Shown here: in pieces, positions 1 to 8,320 of the stretch
Layout of the letters: each line of letters starts with the position of its first letter
Position numbering within the stretch: position 1 is the first letter of the stretch
NCBI RefSeq assembly: GCF_013314895.1
Contig: NZ_JABTYE010000008.1
Coordinates: forward strand, 62,001-126,000
DNA from: Cupriavidus gilardii
Lineage (GTDB): Bacteria; Pseudomonadota; Gammaproteobacteria; Burkholderiales; Burkholderiaceae
Length of the DNA stretch: 64,000 nucleotides
Reading direction: 5' to 3'
Notes under the pieces: model-generated
What the model saw: the letters and a program-made list of their open reading frames with translations, nothing else
Told to the model about the DNA's origin: nothing
Database searches by the model: none
Translations under genes and position numbers: made by a program

Positions 1-49
1 AAGAAAAGGGCGGCGAGGCAGCGGAAGTCCCGATTCTAGCGGCTTCCCC

Positions 50-85
50 AAAAGCCGAAGGCGCCGCAGACTGCCGGCGCCTTCG
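50..85 (-). terminator. Rho-independent terminator of the TonB receptor gene
   Basis: A perfect 10-bp stem (56-65 with 76-85, CGAAGGCGCC / GGCGCCTTCG) with a 10-nt loop. On the minus strand it is followed two bases later by TTTT (53-50). It begins 8 nt past the stop codon of the siderophore receptor gene. Positions 1-49 hold nothing I can identify. Confidence 0.75.
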
Positions 86-92
86 TTTCCAT

Positions 93-2369
93 TTAGAACG
101 TCATGCCGACGTTCAGCAGGAACGTCCTGCGCGAGGTCGGCACCGCGCGCACCGCACCGAACGAGGACTGATAGTTCAGATGGTCCGTCAGGTTGTAGCC
201 GTTCAGCGAGATCCGGTACTTGCCGACCTTGTACGCGATCATCGCGTCCAGCGAGAAGTTGTCCGGCATCTTGGCGGTGTTCGCCGAATCCGCCCAGTAG
301 CCGGTGGCGTACTGCAGGCCGCCGCCGATGGTCAGCTTGCCCGGTACCGGCAGCAGCGTATGCGGGATGTCATAGGCGGTCCACAGCGTGACGTTGTGGC
401 GCGACACGCCCGGCGCCGCGTTGCCGACGATGGCGCCGTTGCTGGCCGAGGTCACCTCGCCGCTCAGGTAGGCATAGGCGACATTGGCGGTCCAGCCGCC
501 GACGATGCGGCCGCTCAAGCCCACTTCCACGCCGCGGATCTTGCGGCCTTCGCCGGAATCGGAGAAGCCGTTGGTGATATCGCCGGTCACCGGATCGACC
601 GTGTAGGCGTTGGCCTTCTTCGTCTGGAAGATCGCGCCGGTCAGGCCCAGCCGCTTGTCGAGGAAATCGACCTTGGCGCCCACCTCGATGGTGTCCGAAC
701 GCTCGGGCTCGTTGCCGACGCCGTTCTGCGGCACTTCCGACGCCACGCCCCCGACCGCCACCGCGATATCGGTGCCCACCGGCCGGTAGGTGCGCGAGAA
801 CGACGTGTAGAACATCGCGTCCCTGGTCGGCTCCCAGATCGCGCTGATGGCCGGGCTCAGCTTCTTCGAATCGGCCTTGCCGCCCAGCGTCGACGCGCTG
901 GTCGAGAATTCGCTCTGGAAGTAGTCCCAGCGCAGGCTGCCCAGCAGCGAGAACTTGTCGTTGAGCCAGACCCGATCGTTGACGAACACGCCAACGTTGG
1001 TCGCATTGGCGTCGCGCGTGTTGGCGTAGGCCACCGTCGCGTTCGGGCTGTTGCCGAAGACCGGATTGACGACGGTCTGGTTGTTGTTGCGGCCGGTCCA
1101 GGTGCCCATGCTGCGATGGTCGCGCTGGTAGATCGTATCGAGGCCCAACATCGCCTTGTGGCGCAGGCTGCCGGTCATGAACTCGCCCCGGGCGCTCAGC
1201 ACGTTCTGGACGCCCCAGCCGCGCTGCAGATACGTCATGCCGCCGCCGGCGCCGTACGACAGGGCGACGTTGCCCCCGGCCAGCAGCCTCTGGAGGTTGG
1301 CGTAACTGACTGCGGCAGGATTGGTCGCCGAGAAGTCGCGCTCGTAATAGCTGAAGCGCGTGTCATTGCTGACGGTGATGCCGTTGTCGAGCTTCGTCTT
1401 GAAGTTCGACGACACCACGTGCGCATCGGTCCTGTCGCGATCGGTATTGCGCACGTACGAGGTCGACGAGGAAATTCCCGGCACGCCGTACTCGGTCAGC
1501 GGACGGTAGATGCCGTCGGCCCCCTGCGCGACGGGCACGCCGAAGTCCGGCGCGCCGGTGCGGCGCAGGTACGAATAGTTCAGGTGCCATTCGGTGCTGG
1601 TGCCCAGCCCTGTGCCGAAATCGATGGCAAGACCGCGGCGGTCGTCGCCGACGTGGGCGCGATCGGCAACGCGGCCGTTCTGGAACATGCCGTTGATGCG
1701 CAGCGCCGAGGTGTCGTTCAGGCGGAAGTTGCTGTCGACGGTGGTGCGATAGGTGTCTTCGGTGGCGAAGCCCTGATCGATGCTGGTGCTGGTATGCAGG
1801 TTCGCCTTCTTGGTGGTCTGGTTGATCAGACCGCCGACATTGCCCACGCCGAAGCTCTCGCCCGAAGGTCCCTTGATGACCTCGACGCTTTCCGTATTGA
1901 ACGCATCGCGCTTGTAGGCGCCGAAATCGCGCAGGCCGTCGACGTAGATGTCGCCCTTGGCGGACAGGCCGCGAATACGGAACTGGTCGCCGCTCTGACC
2001 GCCATTGCCTTCGCCGGTCGAGATCGTGATGCCAGGCACGTTCTTCAGGATCTGCTCGAGCGAGGTGGCGTGCTGCTGCTCGATGATCTCCTGCGGCACG
2101 ACATTGATCGTCTTCGGCGTTTCCCTCACCGTCTCCGGCAGGCGCGAGATGCCCAGCGGCGCGTCATTGGTGTTCTGGATGGCGTCGCCCGAGACCGTTA
2201 CCTGCGGCAGCACGTTGCCTCCGGTCCTGGCCGTGCCCGCAGCCTTGTCCCCGTCCGCCGTGGCTTGCGCGTGCGCGGCGAGCGGAATCGTCGAGACAGA
2301 AATGACCAGACCCGCGGAAGCGCCTGACACCAGCAGGCGGATGGCGTTCGCTATTTTTCTTTGTTGCAC
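93..2369 (-). CDS. TonB-dependent siderophore receptor
   Basis: Outer-membrane beta-barrel receptor that takes up a ferric siderophore using TonB energy. The N-terminus is a classic Sec signal ending AAHAQA. A plug domain follows (about residues 75-200 of the mature form) with the TPKTINVVPQEIIEQQ and FRIRGL / VEVIKGP motifs seen in FhuE/FoxA/Fiu-type receptors. The barrel ends in a C-terminal Phe (VGMTF), the usual BAM signal. There is no STN domain, so no FecR-type surface signalling is expected. The open frame extends to an ATG at 2459, but a GTG at 2369 has GGAG 6 nt upstream and puts the signal peptide at the N-terminus, so I start there (758 aa). A Fur-box-like site lies about 140 bp upstream and a strong terminator follows. 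The next genes upstream are a two-component pair that may be co-regulated by iron. The ferrisiderophore specificity cannot be read from sequence. Confidence 0.9.
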   Translation of the reverse strand: MQQRKIANAIRLLVSGASAGLVISVSTIPLAAHAQATADGDKAAGTARTGGNVLPQVTVSGDAIQNTNDAPLGISRLPETVRETPKTINVVPQEIIEQQHATSLEQILKNVPGITISTGEGNGGQSGDQFRIRGLSAKGDIYVDGLRDFGAYKRDAFNTESVEVIKGPSGESFGVGNVGGLINQTTKKANLHTSTSIDQGFATEDTYRTTVDSNFRLNDTSALRINGMFQNGRVADRAHVGDDRRGLAIDFGTGLGTSTEWHLNYSYLRRTGAPDFGVPVAQGADGIYRPLTEYGVPGISSSTSYVRNTDRDRTDAHVVSSNFKTKLDNGITVSNDTRFSYYERDFSATNPAAVSYANLQRLLAGGNVALSYGAGGGMTYLQRGWGVQNVLSARGEFMTGSLRHKAMLGLDTIYQRDHRSMGTWTGRNNNQTVVNPVFGNSPNATVAYANTRDANATNVGVFVNDRVWLNDKFSLLGSLRWDYFQSEFSTSASTLGGKADSKKLSPAISAIWEPTRDAMFYTSFSRTYRPVGTDIAVAVGGVASEVPQNGVGNEPERSDTIEVGAKVDFLDKRLGLTGAIFQTKKANAYTVDPVTGDITNGFSDSGEGRKIRGVEVGLSGRIVGGWTANVAYAYLSGEVTSASNGAIVGNAAPGVSRHNVTLWTAYDIPHTLLPVPGKLTIGGGLQYATGYWADSANTAKMPDNFSLDAMIAYKVGKYRISLNGYNLTDHLNYQSSFGAVRAVPTSRRTFLLNVGMTF

Positions 2370-2506
2370 GGAGGACTCCAGAGAAGGACAACGGACATGA
2401 CGTGCTGCCGAGCCTTCGCTGGAAACTAGAAGCACCCTCCCCGTCAAAGAGGTGAACACCGCATTTCGACGCTCGCCAGGGAACGGCAGGCATCGGCGCC
2501 CGTCAA

Positions 2507-2525
2507 AATGCGAATGATTACTATT
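2507..2525. promoter_or_regulatory. Fur-box-like site upstream of the TonB receptor
   Basis: The 19-mer AATGCGAATGATTACTATT reads as overlapping NATAAT-type hexamers and resembles Fur sites in front of siderophore receptors in Pseudomonas and Burkholderia. It lies about 140 bp upstream of the proposed GTG start, in a comparatively A+T-rich stretch (2500-2590) that probably contains the promoter. The site is seen in sequence; Fur binding is inferred. Confidence 0.6.
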
Positions 2526-2642
2526 TGATGTTGCCGGCGTTTGTTGATTTGTGGCGAACTATTGCAGCCTCGATTCGGATGACACAATTCGCCACAATCT
2601 CCAGCACACCTGTGCGGCGCAGCCCGCGCCCCGCGGCGCCGC

Positions 2643-4016
2643 CTAGTTCGGCAGCTCGATGACGGCCCGCAGGCCCCCTTCGGACCGATTCTCCAGTGTG
2701 ACGTCGCCTCCGTGGGCACGGATGCAGGAACGGGCGATCGCCAGGCCAAGACCGAGGCCGCCGGTATCCGAACTGCGCGCGGAATCCAGCCGTGTGAAGG
2801 GTTCGAATACCCGTTCCAGATGGTCGGGATCGATCCCGGGCCCCTCGTCTTCGACTTCGATGCGCAAGGTGTTGCGGACCTTGTCGGTTACCACACGAAT
2901 GCCTACCTGCCCGTAGCGCGCGGCGTTGTCGATGATGTTGCCGAGCCCGCGCTTCAGATGAACGGGGCGGCAGCGATAGAACATCTCGGGATCCGGCCGC
3001 GATGCGCAGCGCACCACGCGCCCCTGGATCGTCTGCTGGTCGACGATTTCCTGGATCAGCTCGTCGAGCCGGACATCCTGCGTGGGCTCCTGCAGCGCAT
3101 CGTCGCGGGCGAACTGCAGCGCGCCTTCCACCATGACGCTCATGTCGTCCAGCGTCTTGACCATGGCGTCGCGCAGCTCGTCATCGTCGATCAGCTCGGC
3201 GCGGATGCGCAGCGAGGTCAGCGGGGTGCGCAGGTCATGCCCGATGGCGGCGAACATCTGCGTGCGCCCGTTGACGAAGCGGGTCAGGCTCTCCTGCATG
3301 TCGTTGAACGCCTGCGTGATTTCGCGCACGCCGCTGAGCCCGTCGGGCGAAGGAAGGATGACCCGCTCGCCGCGGCTGACGCGCTTCGAAGCCTCGGTCA
3401 GCAGCCTCAGCGGACGCATGATCCGGCGTCCGAACAGCAGGGCGATCAGCGCCGTCGGCAGCATGCCGACCAGCAGCGAGAAGCTCAGCACACGGGACCA
3501 GTGCGCCGGGACCATCGTCGGCCAGTGCCGGCTGCGCAGCCAGCGCCCGTTGGGGAGCTTGACTTCCACATCCAGTGCCAGCGCATGCGAGCCGTTGAAC
3601 GCCTGCTCCAGCCAGTTGCCGCCGCGTGGACCGCCCCGCTCGGGCTCAGCCTGCTGCAGGCGGACGTGAAGCGGCACATTCGGAGCCACATCGAGCAGGC
3701 TGCGCAGGCGCTGCGCGATCGCGCGCTCCTGGTCGCCCATGCCGAACGGATCCGGCATGGCATGCGCAGCGACCCGGAACGTCGAATCCGGCAGGCTGAT
3801 GTCTTCGAGCAAGGCGTCGGCATCGGGCGCCCGGCTGGCCAGCCGATAGGCCGACAGGATGCGCGTCTCGATGGTCCGCACCGACAAGGGATGGAGCGTG
3901 ACATTGTCCGCGCGCCACCATGACAGCGCGACCACGGCGAAGACATGGGCGACCAGCATCGCCAGCAGCCACAGGGCCACGAGCTGGCCCGACAGGCTGC
4001 GCGGAAACCATTTCAT
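2643..4016 (-). CDS. Two-component sensor histidine kinase, EnvZ-like
   Basis: Inner-membrane sensor kinase of 457 aa. Membrane segments lie at about 10-34 and 177-196 and enclose a periplasmic sensor region of about 140 residues. A HAMP domain follows (about 197-250), then the DHp domain with the phospho-accepting H260 in IGHDLRTPLTSLR. The HATPase_c domain has an N-box (GNIIDNA, N364), a G1 box (DEGPGID) and a G2 box (GGLGLGLAIA). Its ATG overlaps the stop of the response-regulator gene by 4 nt (ATGA), so the two are translationally coupled. It stands next to an iron-receptor gene and the pair has a Fur-like site upstream, so a metal- or siderophore-related signal is possible. The actual signal is unknown. 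Confidence 0.92.
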   Translation of the reverse strand: MKWFPRSLSGQLVALWLLAMLVAHVFAVVALSWWRADNVTLHPLSVRTIETRILSAYRLASRAPDADALLEDISLPDSTFRVAAHAMPDPFGMGDQERAIAQRLRSLLDVAPNVPLHVRLQQAEPERGGPRGGNWLEQAFNGSHALALDVEVKLPNGRWLRSRHWPTMVPAHWSRVLSFSLLVGMLPTALIALLFGRRIMRPLRLLTEASKRVSRGERVILPSPDGLSGVREITQAFNDMQESLTRFVNGRTQMFAAIGHDLRTPLTSLRIRAELIDDDELRDAMVKTLDDMSVMVEGALQFARDDALQEPTQDVRLDELIQEIVDQQTIQGRVVRCASRPDPEMFYRCRPVHLKRGLGNIIDNAARYGQVGIRVVTDKVRNTLRIEVEDEGPGIDPDHLERVFEPFTRLDSARSSDTGGLGLGLAIARSCIRAHGGDVTLENRSEGGLRAVIELPN

Positions 4017-4750
4017 GAGGGGAGGACCGACACCTTGGTCGCGAGCAGGTAGCCGTCGCCGCGAACGGTCTTGAGCATGCCGGGCCGGCGCGGATCCGGC
4101 TCCAGCTTCTTGCGCAGGCGGCTGACCTGGCTGTCGATACTGCGGTCGAACGTCATCGTGCCCGAGCGCTGCGTCATGTCGAGCAGCTGGCTGCGGCTCA
4201 GGACGCGGTTGGCGTTCTCTACCAGCGCCCGCAGCAGATGAAACTCGGCGGTGCTCAGCGGCACCTCCTCGTCGCGCGGGTTGCGCAGCGCCCGTGTCCT
4301 CGTATCGAAGGTCCAGCCGCAGAAGGTGAAGCGGTATTCCCGGGGCGCCGGCACCTCACTGGGCTCGCGCGGCTCCGGCAGACGGTTGCGGCGCAGCACG
4401 CTGCGAATGCGGGCCACCAGCTCGCGCGGATCGAAGGGCTTGACCACATAGTCGGCGGCGCCGATCTCCAGACCGGCGATGCGGTCGGCCTGCTCGGTCA
4501 TGGCGGTCAACAGGATGACCGGTGTTCCCACATGCTCCGACACGTAACGGCACAGCGACAGACCATCTTCCCCGGGGAGCATGATGTCCAGAATGATCAG
4601 GCTGAACCGCCGCTCTTCCAGGCGCTGACGCATCGCCTTGCCGTCGGCCACGGCCTCTACGTCGAAATCGAAGCGCCTGATGTAGGTCGACAACGGATCA
4701 CGTATGTCCTTGTGATCGTCGACGATCAGGATGCTGGGACGGGGCTCCAT
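4013..4750 (-). CDS. OmpR-family response regulator
   Basis: DNA-binding regulator of 245 aa from the ATG at 4750. An in-frame GTG at 4759 would add three residues; neither start has a strong ribosome-binding site. The receiver domain shows the acidic pair D11/D12, phospho-acceptor D55 (LIILDIMLPGEDG), T82 and K104 (VVKPFD). A winged-helix Trans_reg_C domain (about 140-240) contains RSQLLD and the SQVSRLRKKLE recognition helix region. It is paired with the histidine kinase downstream through an ATGA overlap. The 49-bp gap between it and the upstream oxidase gene holds a Fur-like site, so the pair probably has its own iron-responsive promoter instead of reading through from the oxidase gene. 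Confidence 0.92.
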   Translation of the reverse strand: MEPRPSILIVDDHKDIRDPLSTYIRRFDFDVEAVADGKAMRQRLEERRFSLIILDIMLPGEDGLSLCRYVSEHVGTPVILLTAMTEQADRIAGLEIGAADYVVKPFDPRELVARIRSVLRRNRLPEPREPSEVPAPREYRFTFCGWTFDTRTRALRNPRDEEVPLSTAEFHLLRALVENANRVLSRSQLLDMTQRSGTMTFDRSIDSQVSRLRKKLEPDPRRPGMLKTVRGDGYLLATKVSVLPS

Positions 4751-4769
4751 TGTGCTCACACTGCTACCA

Positions 4770-4788
4770 ATAAACGAGAATCGTTATC
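4770..4788. promoter_or_regulatory. Fur-box-like site upstream of the two-component genes
   Basis: ATAAACGAGAATCGTTATC matches the core GAGAATC-ATTATC of the Fur consensus with one mismatch in the right half and a weaker left end (about 14 of 19). It lies 20-38 bp upstream of the response-regulator start. Together with the site at 2507 it suggests iron repression of both the receptor and its neighbouring two-component system. Binding is inferred. Confidence 0.5.
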
Positions 4789-4808
4789 GTATTCTACAGT
4801 GAGGGCGG

Positions 4809-6134
4809 CTAGCGCTCCGCTCTGCCCCTCCAGGTCTCCCACTTCAGCGTCAGTCCGACGCCAAGGTCGCGCAGCGGGCGCGGCGGCAGATGGTTGGCGG
4901 TGCCCTGGACCAGGAAATCGTCGATCAATGAATGGTGCTGGCCAAGCGCAAGATCGGCGATCAGCATGCCGGCCGCGGTGTGGCGCACCACGCCCGAGCC
5001 GTTGCAGCACGAGACCGCATGGACATGCTCGGCCACCTTGCCGAACGCGGGCGCATGATTCTGCGAGATGGCGAGCCAGCCCATCCAGAAATGCGCCAGT
5101 TCGATATCGCCCAGCTGGGGAAAGCGCGGCAGCAGCAGTTGCCGATGCATCGCCCTGGCGGCTGCGCGTCTGTGCTCGGTGGTCCTGAGCGTCGGCGAAT
5201 ATTCGAAGCCCTGCCGGATCATCAGGCGCCGGTCTGGCGTCAGGCGAAGCGTCGAACCGGCGACACCGTGCGCCGGCGTGATGCCCCAACTGCGGTCCGA
5301 ACCGAGCATGGCCAGTTGCGCGTCGCTCAGCGGCTCGCTCAGGCTGGCGAACAGCAGCATCGGCACCTGGCGCTCGCGGTAGATGCCGAACGCCTGCGAG
5401 AAGGCATTGACGGCGAGGATCGCTTTGCCGAAGCGGATTCGGCCGTGTTCGGTGCGGACCCACCGCGCCGGCCCGTCGAACTGCACCTCGACCACCGGCG
5501 AGCGTTCGAACAAGCGGACCTGCGGCGGCAGGCTGTCCGCCAGCCCGCGCACGAGCGCGGCCGGATTCATCAGCCAGGTGCCCGGCGTATGGATCGCGGC
5601 GGCGTAATAGCCGGTGCCCAGGCGTTCCCGCAGGGCCGGGCGCGGCAACCATTGATAGGGCTCACCCCATGCATCGAGATTGGCGGCATAGGCCCTCAGC
5701 GAACGATCGGCGCCGTCGCTGGTGACGGCCGCGTGATAGCGGCCATCCTGGCGCCAGCCGCATTCGATCCGATGCACGCCGATCAGCCGATCCAGTTCCG
5801 CGATTGCGAACCGGTTGACGCGAATCGCATCGCGCCCCCTGCCGATCGATGCCGGCGAACTCTCGGGGGCATGAGGCAGATCGATGGCAAAGCCGGAATT
5901 CCGGCCCGAGGCGTTCTCGCCGACGATGCCGGCTTCGACCACGGCGATCGAAGCATGGGGCTGTTGCTCTGCCAGCCGCCGCGCGGCGGCCAGGCCGGCA
6001 TAACCCGCGCCGATGATTACCCAGTCGGCATCCCACTCCCCCGCCAATGACGGCGTCGGTTGGCGCGGCGGCAGCAAGGCGCTCCAGCCATTGGTGCGGT
6101 CGTCGTTGGGGAGGGGGTGTACACGGTGCGGCAT
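4809..6134 (-). CDS. DAO-family FAD-dependent oxidoreductase (PuuB-like)
   Basis: Flavoprotein of 441 aa in the D-amino-acid-oxidase / gamma-glutamylputrescine oxidase family, which oxidises C-N bonds of amines or amino acids. The N-terminal Rossmann motif GAGYAGLAAARRLAE starts near residue 43, followed by the acidic end of strand 2 (AVVEAGIVGENASGRNSGF), typical of DAO enzymes. A C-terminal FAD contact resembles NGSGVVRHTAAG. No signal peptide, so cytoplasmic. It is divergent from the GbsR/MarR regulator that heads cydAB. No ribosome-binding site is obvious at the ATG at 6134, but there is no better start before the FAD motif. The substrate is not predictable; polyamine- or amino-acid-type substrates fit the family and the amine catabolic genes further along. 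Confidence 0.85.
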   Translation of the reverse strand: MPHRVHPLPNDDRTNGWSALLPPRQPTPSLAGEWDADWVIIGAGYAGLAAARRLAEQQPHASIAVVEAGIVGENASGRNSGFAIDLPHAPESSPASIGRGRDAIRVNRFAIAELDRLIGVHRIECGWRQDGRYHAAVTSDGADRSLRAYAANLDAWGEPYQWLPRPALRERLGTGYYAAAIHTPGTWLMNPAALVRGLADSLPPQVRLFERSPVVEVQFDGPARWVRTEHGRIRFGKAILAVNAFSQAFGIYRERQVPMLLFASLSEPLSDAQLAMLGSDRSWGITPAHGVAGSTLRLTPDRRLMIRQGFEYSPTLRTTEHRRAAARAMHRQLLLPRFPQLGDIELAHFWMGWLAISQNHAPAFGKVAEHVHAVSCCNGSGVVRHTAAGMLIADLALGQHHSLIDDFLVQGTANHLPPRPLRDLGVGLTLKWETWRGRAER

Positions 6135-6302
6135 GCGAGAGAGCGGCCTTCCAGGGTCGGCGTCGTGGCAAAGCCCGCACTATAGCGGCACCGCGCCGGA
6201 GACAGCGCGCCGACCGACGTGCGGCTGACGTGCGAGTGGCATGCGGCAAGCGGTCGCACACCGGCCGCCACGCTTGCCCGGTCCGGGCATTTCGTTCTAA
6301 AC

Positions 6303-6320
6303 TTTCACAAATTAATGAAA
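6303..6320. promoter_or_regulatory. Possible operator of the GbsR-type regulator
   Basis: Inverted repeat TTTCA-N8-TGAAA in an A+T-rich patch 18-35 bp upstream of the regulator start, in the 203-bp divergent region shared with the FAD oxidase gene. The position suits autoregulation. The arms are only 5 bp, so this is weak. Confidence 0.3.
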
Positions 6321-6337
6321 ATCCAAAACAGACAAAC

Positions 6338-6934
6338 ATGCAACTCTCGCCCCTGGTCCAGCGCTTCGTCCTCCATTTCGGTGAAATGGGCAGCCGCTGG
6401 GGCATCAACCGCACCGTCGGCCAGATCTACGCGCTGCTGTTTACCGCGCCGCGCCCGCTCAATGCCGACGAGATCGCCGAGTCCCTCGGGTTCTCGCGCT
6501 CCAATGTCAGCATCGGTCTGAAGGAGCTGGAGTCGTGGAACCTGGTACGGCTTTCGCATCAGCCGGGCGACCGCCGCGAATATTTCTCGGCACCGGACGA
6601 TGTCTGGGCGATCTTCAGGACGCTGGCCGAGGAACGCCGCCGGCGCGAGATCGACCCCACTTTGTCGATGTTGCGGGAAGTTCAGCTCGAAAGGCCGAGC
6701 AATCCCGACGACAAGCACGCCCAGCGGCGCATGCAGGAAATGTACGAGCTGATCCTGCTGGTGACCGGCTGGTTCAGCGATATCCAGAAGCTCGATGTCG
6801 CCACGCTGGAAAAATTGATGCGACTCGGCTCCCGCGTGACTAAGCTGCTGGAAGTGAAGGACAAGCTATCCGGGGCCCTTGGCGGCAAACCCGCCGAAGG
6901 CAAGCGCAAGCCGGCTCGCACCCAGAAGGAGTAG
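6338..6934 (+). CDS. GbsR/MarR-family transcriptional regulator
   Basis: Winged-helix regulator of 198 aa. The helix-turn-helix lies at about 45-70 (LNADEIAESLGFSRSNVSIG) with the wing at VRLSHQPGDRREYF, and a long C-terminal helical dimerisation segment ends in a basic tail. The frame is open far upstream, but the A+T-rich promoter-like DNA before 6338 and family alignment support the ATG at 6338. The stop lies 6 nt before cydA, and the last codons contain the AAGGAG that serves as the cydA ribosome-binding site, so the regulator is cotranscribed with cydAB. Regulators of this type commonly precede bd-oxidase operons in Burkholderiales; the ligand is unknown. Confidence 0.88.
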   Translation: MQLSPLVQRFVLHFGEMGSRWGINRTVGQIYALLFTAPRPLNADEIAESLGFSRSNVSIGLKELESWNLVRLSHQPGDRREYFSAPDDVWAIFRTLAEERRRREIDPTLSMLREVQLERPSNPDDKHAQRRMQEMYELILLVTGWFSDIQKLDVATLEKLMRLGSRVTKLLEVKDKLSGALGGKPAEGKRKPARTQKE

Positions 6935-6940
6935 TGCCCC

Positions 6941-8320
6941 ATGTTGTCGTCGCTCGACCCGATCCTGCTGGCGCGGATCCAGTTCGCCGCCAATATCACC
7001 TTCCACATCCTGTTCCCCACCATCAGCATTGCGCTGGGCTGGGTGCTGCTGTTCTTCAAGCTGCGCTACGGCAAGACCGGCGACGAACGCTGGATGGCCG
7101 CCTACCGCTTCTGGGTCAAGGTGTTCGCGCTGACCTTCGCGCTAGGCGTGGTCAGCGGCATCACGATGAGCTTCCAGTTCGGCACCAACTGGCCCGGCTA
7201 CATGGAGACGGTCGGCAATATCGCCGGGCCGCTGCTGGCCTACGAGGTGCTGACGGCGTTCTTCCTGGAGGCGACCTTCCTCGGGATCATGCTGTTCGGC
7301 ATGCGGCGGGTCAGCAATCGCACGCACACCATCGCCACGCTGCTGGTGGCGGGCGGCACCACGCTGTCGGCATTCTGGATCCTGGCGCTGAACTCGTGGA
7401 TGCAGACACCGGCGGGCTTCGAGATGATCGACGGCAAGGCGCACGTGGTCAGCTGGCTGCAGGTGATCTTCAATCCGTCGTTTCCGTTCCGCCTGACCCA
7501 TATGCTGATCGCCTCGGGGCTCACGGTATCGTTCCTGCTGGCCGGCATCTCGGCCTACCGCTGGCTGCGCAACGACCGCTCGCCCGAGGTCCGCTCGACC
7601 ATGCGCACCGGCGTGATGGTGGCGGCGGTGCTGATCCCGCTGCAGATCGTCGTCGGCGATCTGCATGGCCTCAATACGCTCGAACATCAGCCGGCCAAGA
7701 TCGCGGCGATGGAAGGCATCTGGACCACCGGCAAGAGCGTGCCGGCGGTGCTGTTCGGCTGGCCCAATGCCCTGACGCAGAGCACCGACTGGGAGATCTC
7801 GATCCCGAAGCTGGCCTCGTTCTACCTGACCCATACGTTCGACGGCGAGGTCAAGGGCATCGATGCCTTCCCGGGCAAGCATCCGCCGGTGGCGCCGGTG
7901 TTCTTCGCCTTCCGCATCATGGTGGGCATCGGCATGCTGATGCTGCTCGTCTCGTGGCTGGCGGCCTGGCAGTTCAAGCGCCGCGGCGAGCCGTCCCGGG
8001 GCGTGGCCCGCATGCTGCTGGCGATGACGTTCTCGGGCTGGATCGCGCTGGTGGCGGGCTGGTATGTCACCGAGATCGGCCGTCAGCCGTACCTGGTCTA
8101 CGGCGTGCTGACCACGGCCGAGGCCGCCTCGGACGTGCCGGCGACGATGGTTGGGTCCACGCTGGTGATGTACCTGTCGCTGTATCTGCTGCTGATCGCC
8201 GCCTATATCTCGGTGGTCTTCTATCTGGCCCGCCGGGCGGGCGCCGATCCGGCGATCGACGAACCGGAAATCGAAACCCCTCAACCCGTCATCGGCGGCA
8301 AGCCGCGGAGCGCGCAATGA
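6941..8320 (+). CDS. cydA: Cytochrome bd-type quinol oxidase subunit I
   Basis: Haem-bearing subunit of the bd quinol:O2 oxidoreductase in the inner membrane, 459 aa. Visible haem ligands are H22 (FHILFP), H187 (RLTHML) and M327 (FRIMVG). The proton-path acidic residues E102 and E110 are in YEVLTAFFLEATFLG. The quinol-binding loop motif GDLHGLNTLEHQPAKIAAMEG is present. The protein is about 60 residues shorter than E. coli CydA and lacks the long C-terminal half of the Q-loop, so it belongs to the short-loop, cyanide-insensitive CioA-type group. The stop codon overlaps the cydB start (ATGA). The regulator gene 6 bp upstream completes the operon. Confidence 0.95.
   Translation: MLSSLDPILLARIQFAANITFHILFPTISIALGWVLLFFKLRYGKTGDERWMAAYRFWVKVFALTFALGVVSGITMSFQFGTNWPGYMETVGNIAGPLLAYEVLTAFFLEATFLGIMLFGMRRVSNRTHTIATLLVAGGTTLSAFWILALNSWMQTPAGFEMIDGKAHVVSWLQVIFNPSFPFRLTHMLIASGLTVSFLLAGISAYRWLRNDRSPEVRSTMRTGVMVAAVLIPLQIVVGDLHGLNTLEHQPAKIAAMEGIWTTGKSVPAVLFGWPNALTQSTDWEISIPKLASFYLTHTFDGEVKGIDAFPGKHPPVAPVFFAFRIMVGIGMLMLLVSWLAAWQFKRRGEPSRGVARMLLAMTFSGWIALVAGWYVTEIGRQPYLVYGVLTTAEAASDVPATMVGSTLVMYLSLYLLLIAAYISVVFYLARRAGADPAIDEPEIETPQPVIGGKPRSAQ

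Noticed and set aside
180..2327. 715-aa plus-strand frame opposite the TonB receptor
   Set aside because: Asp/Arg/Ala-rich antisense shadow of a gene with a signal peptide, plug and barrel motifs.
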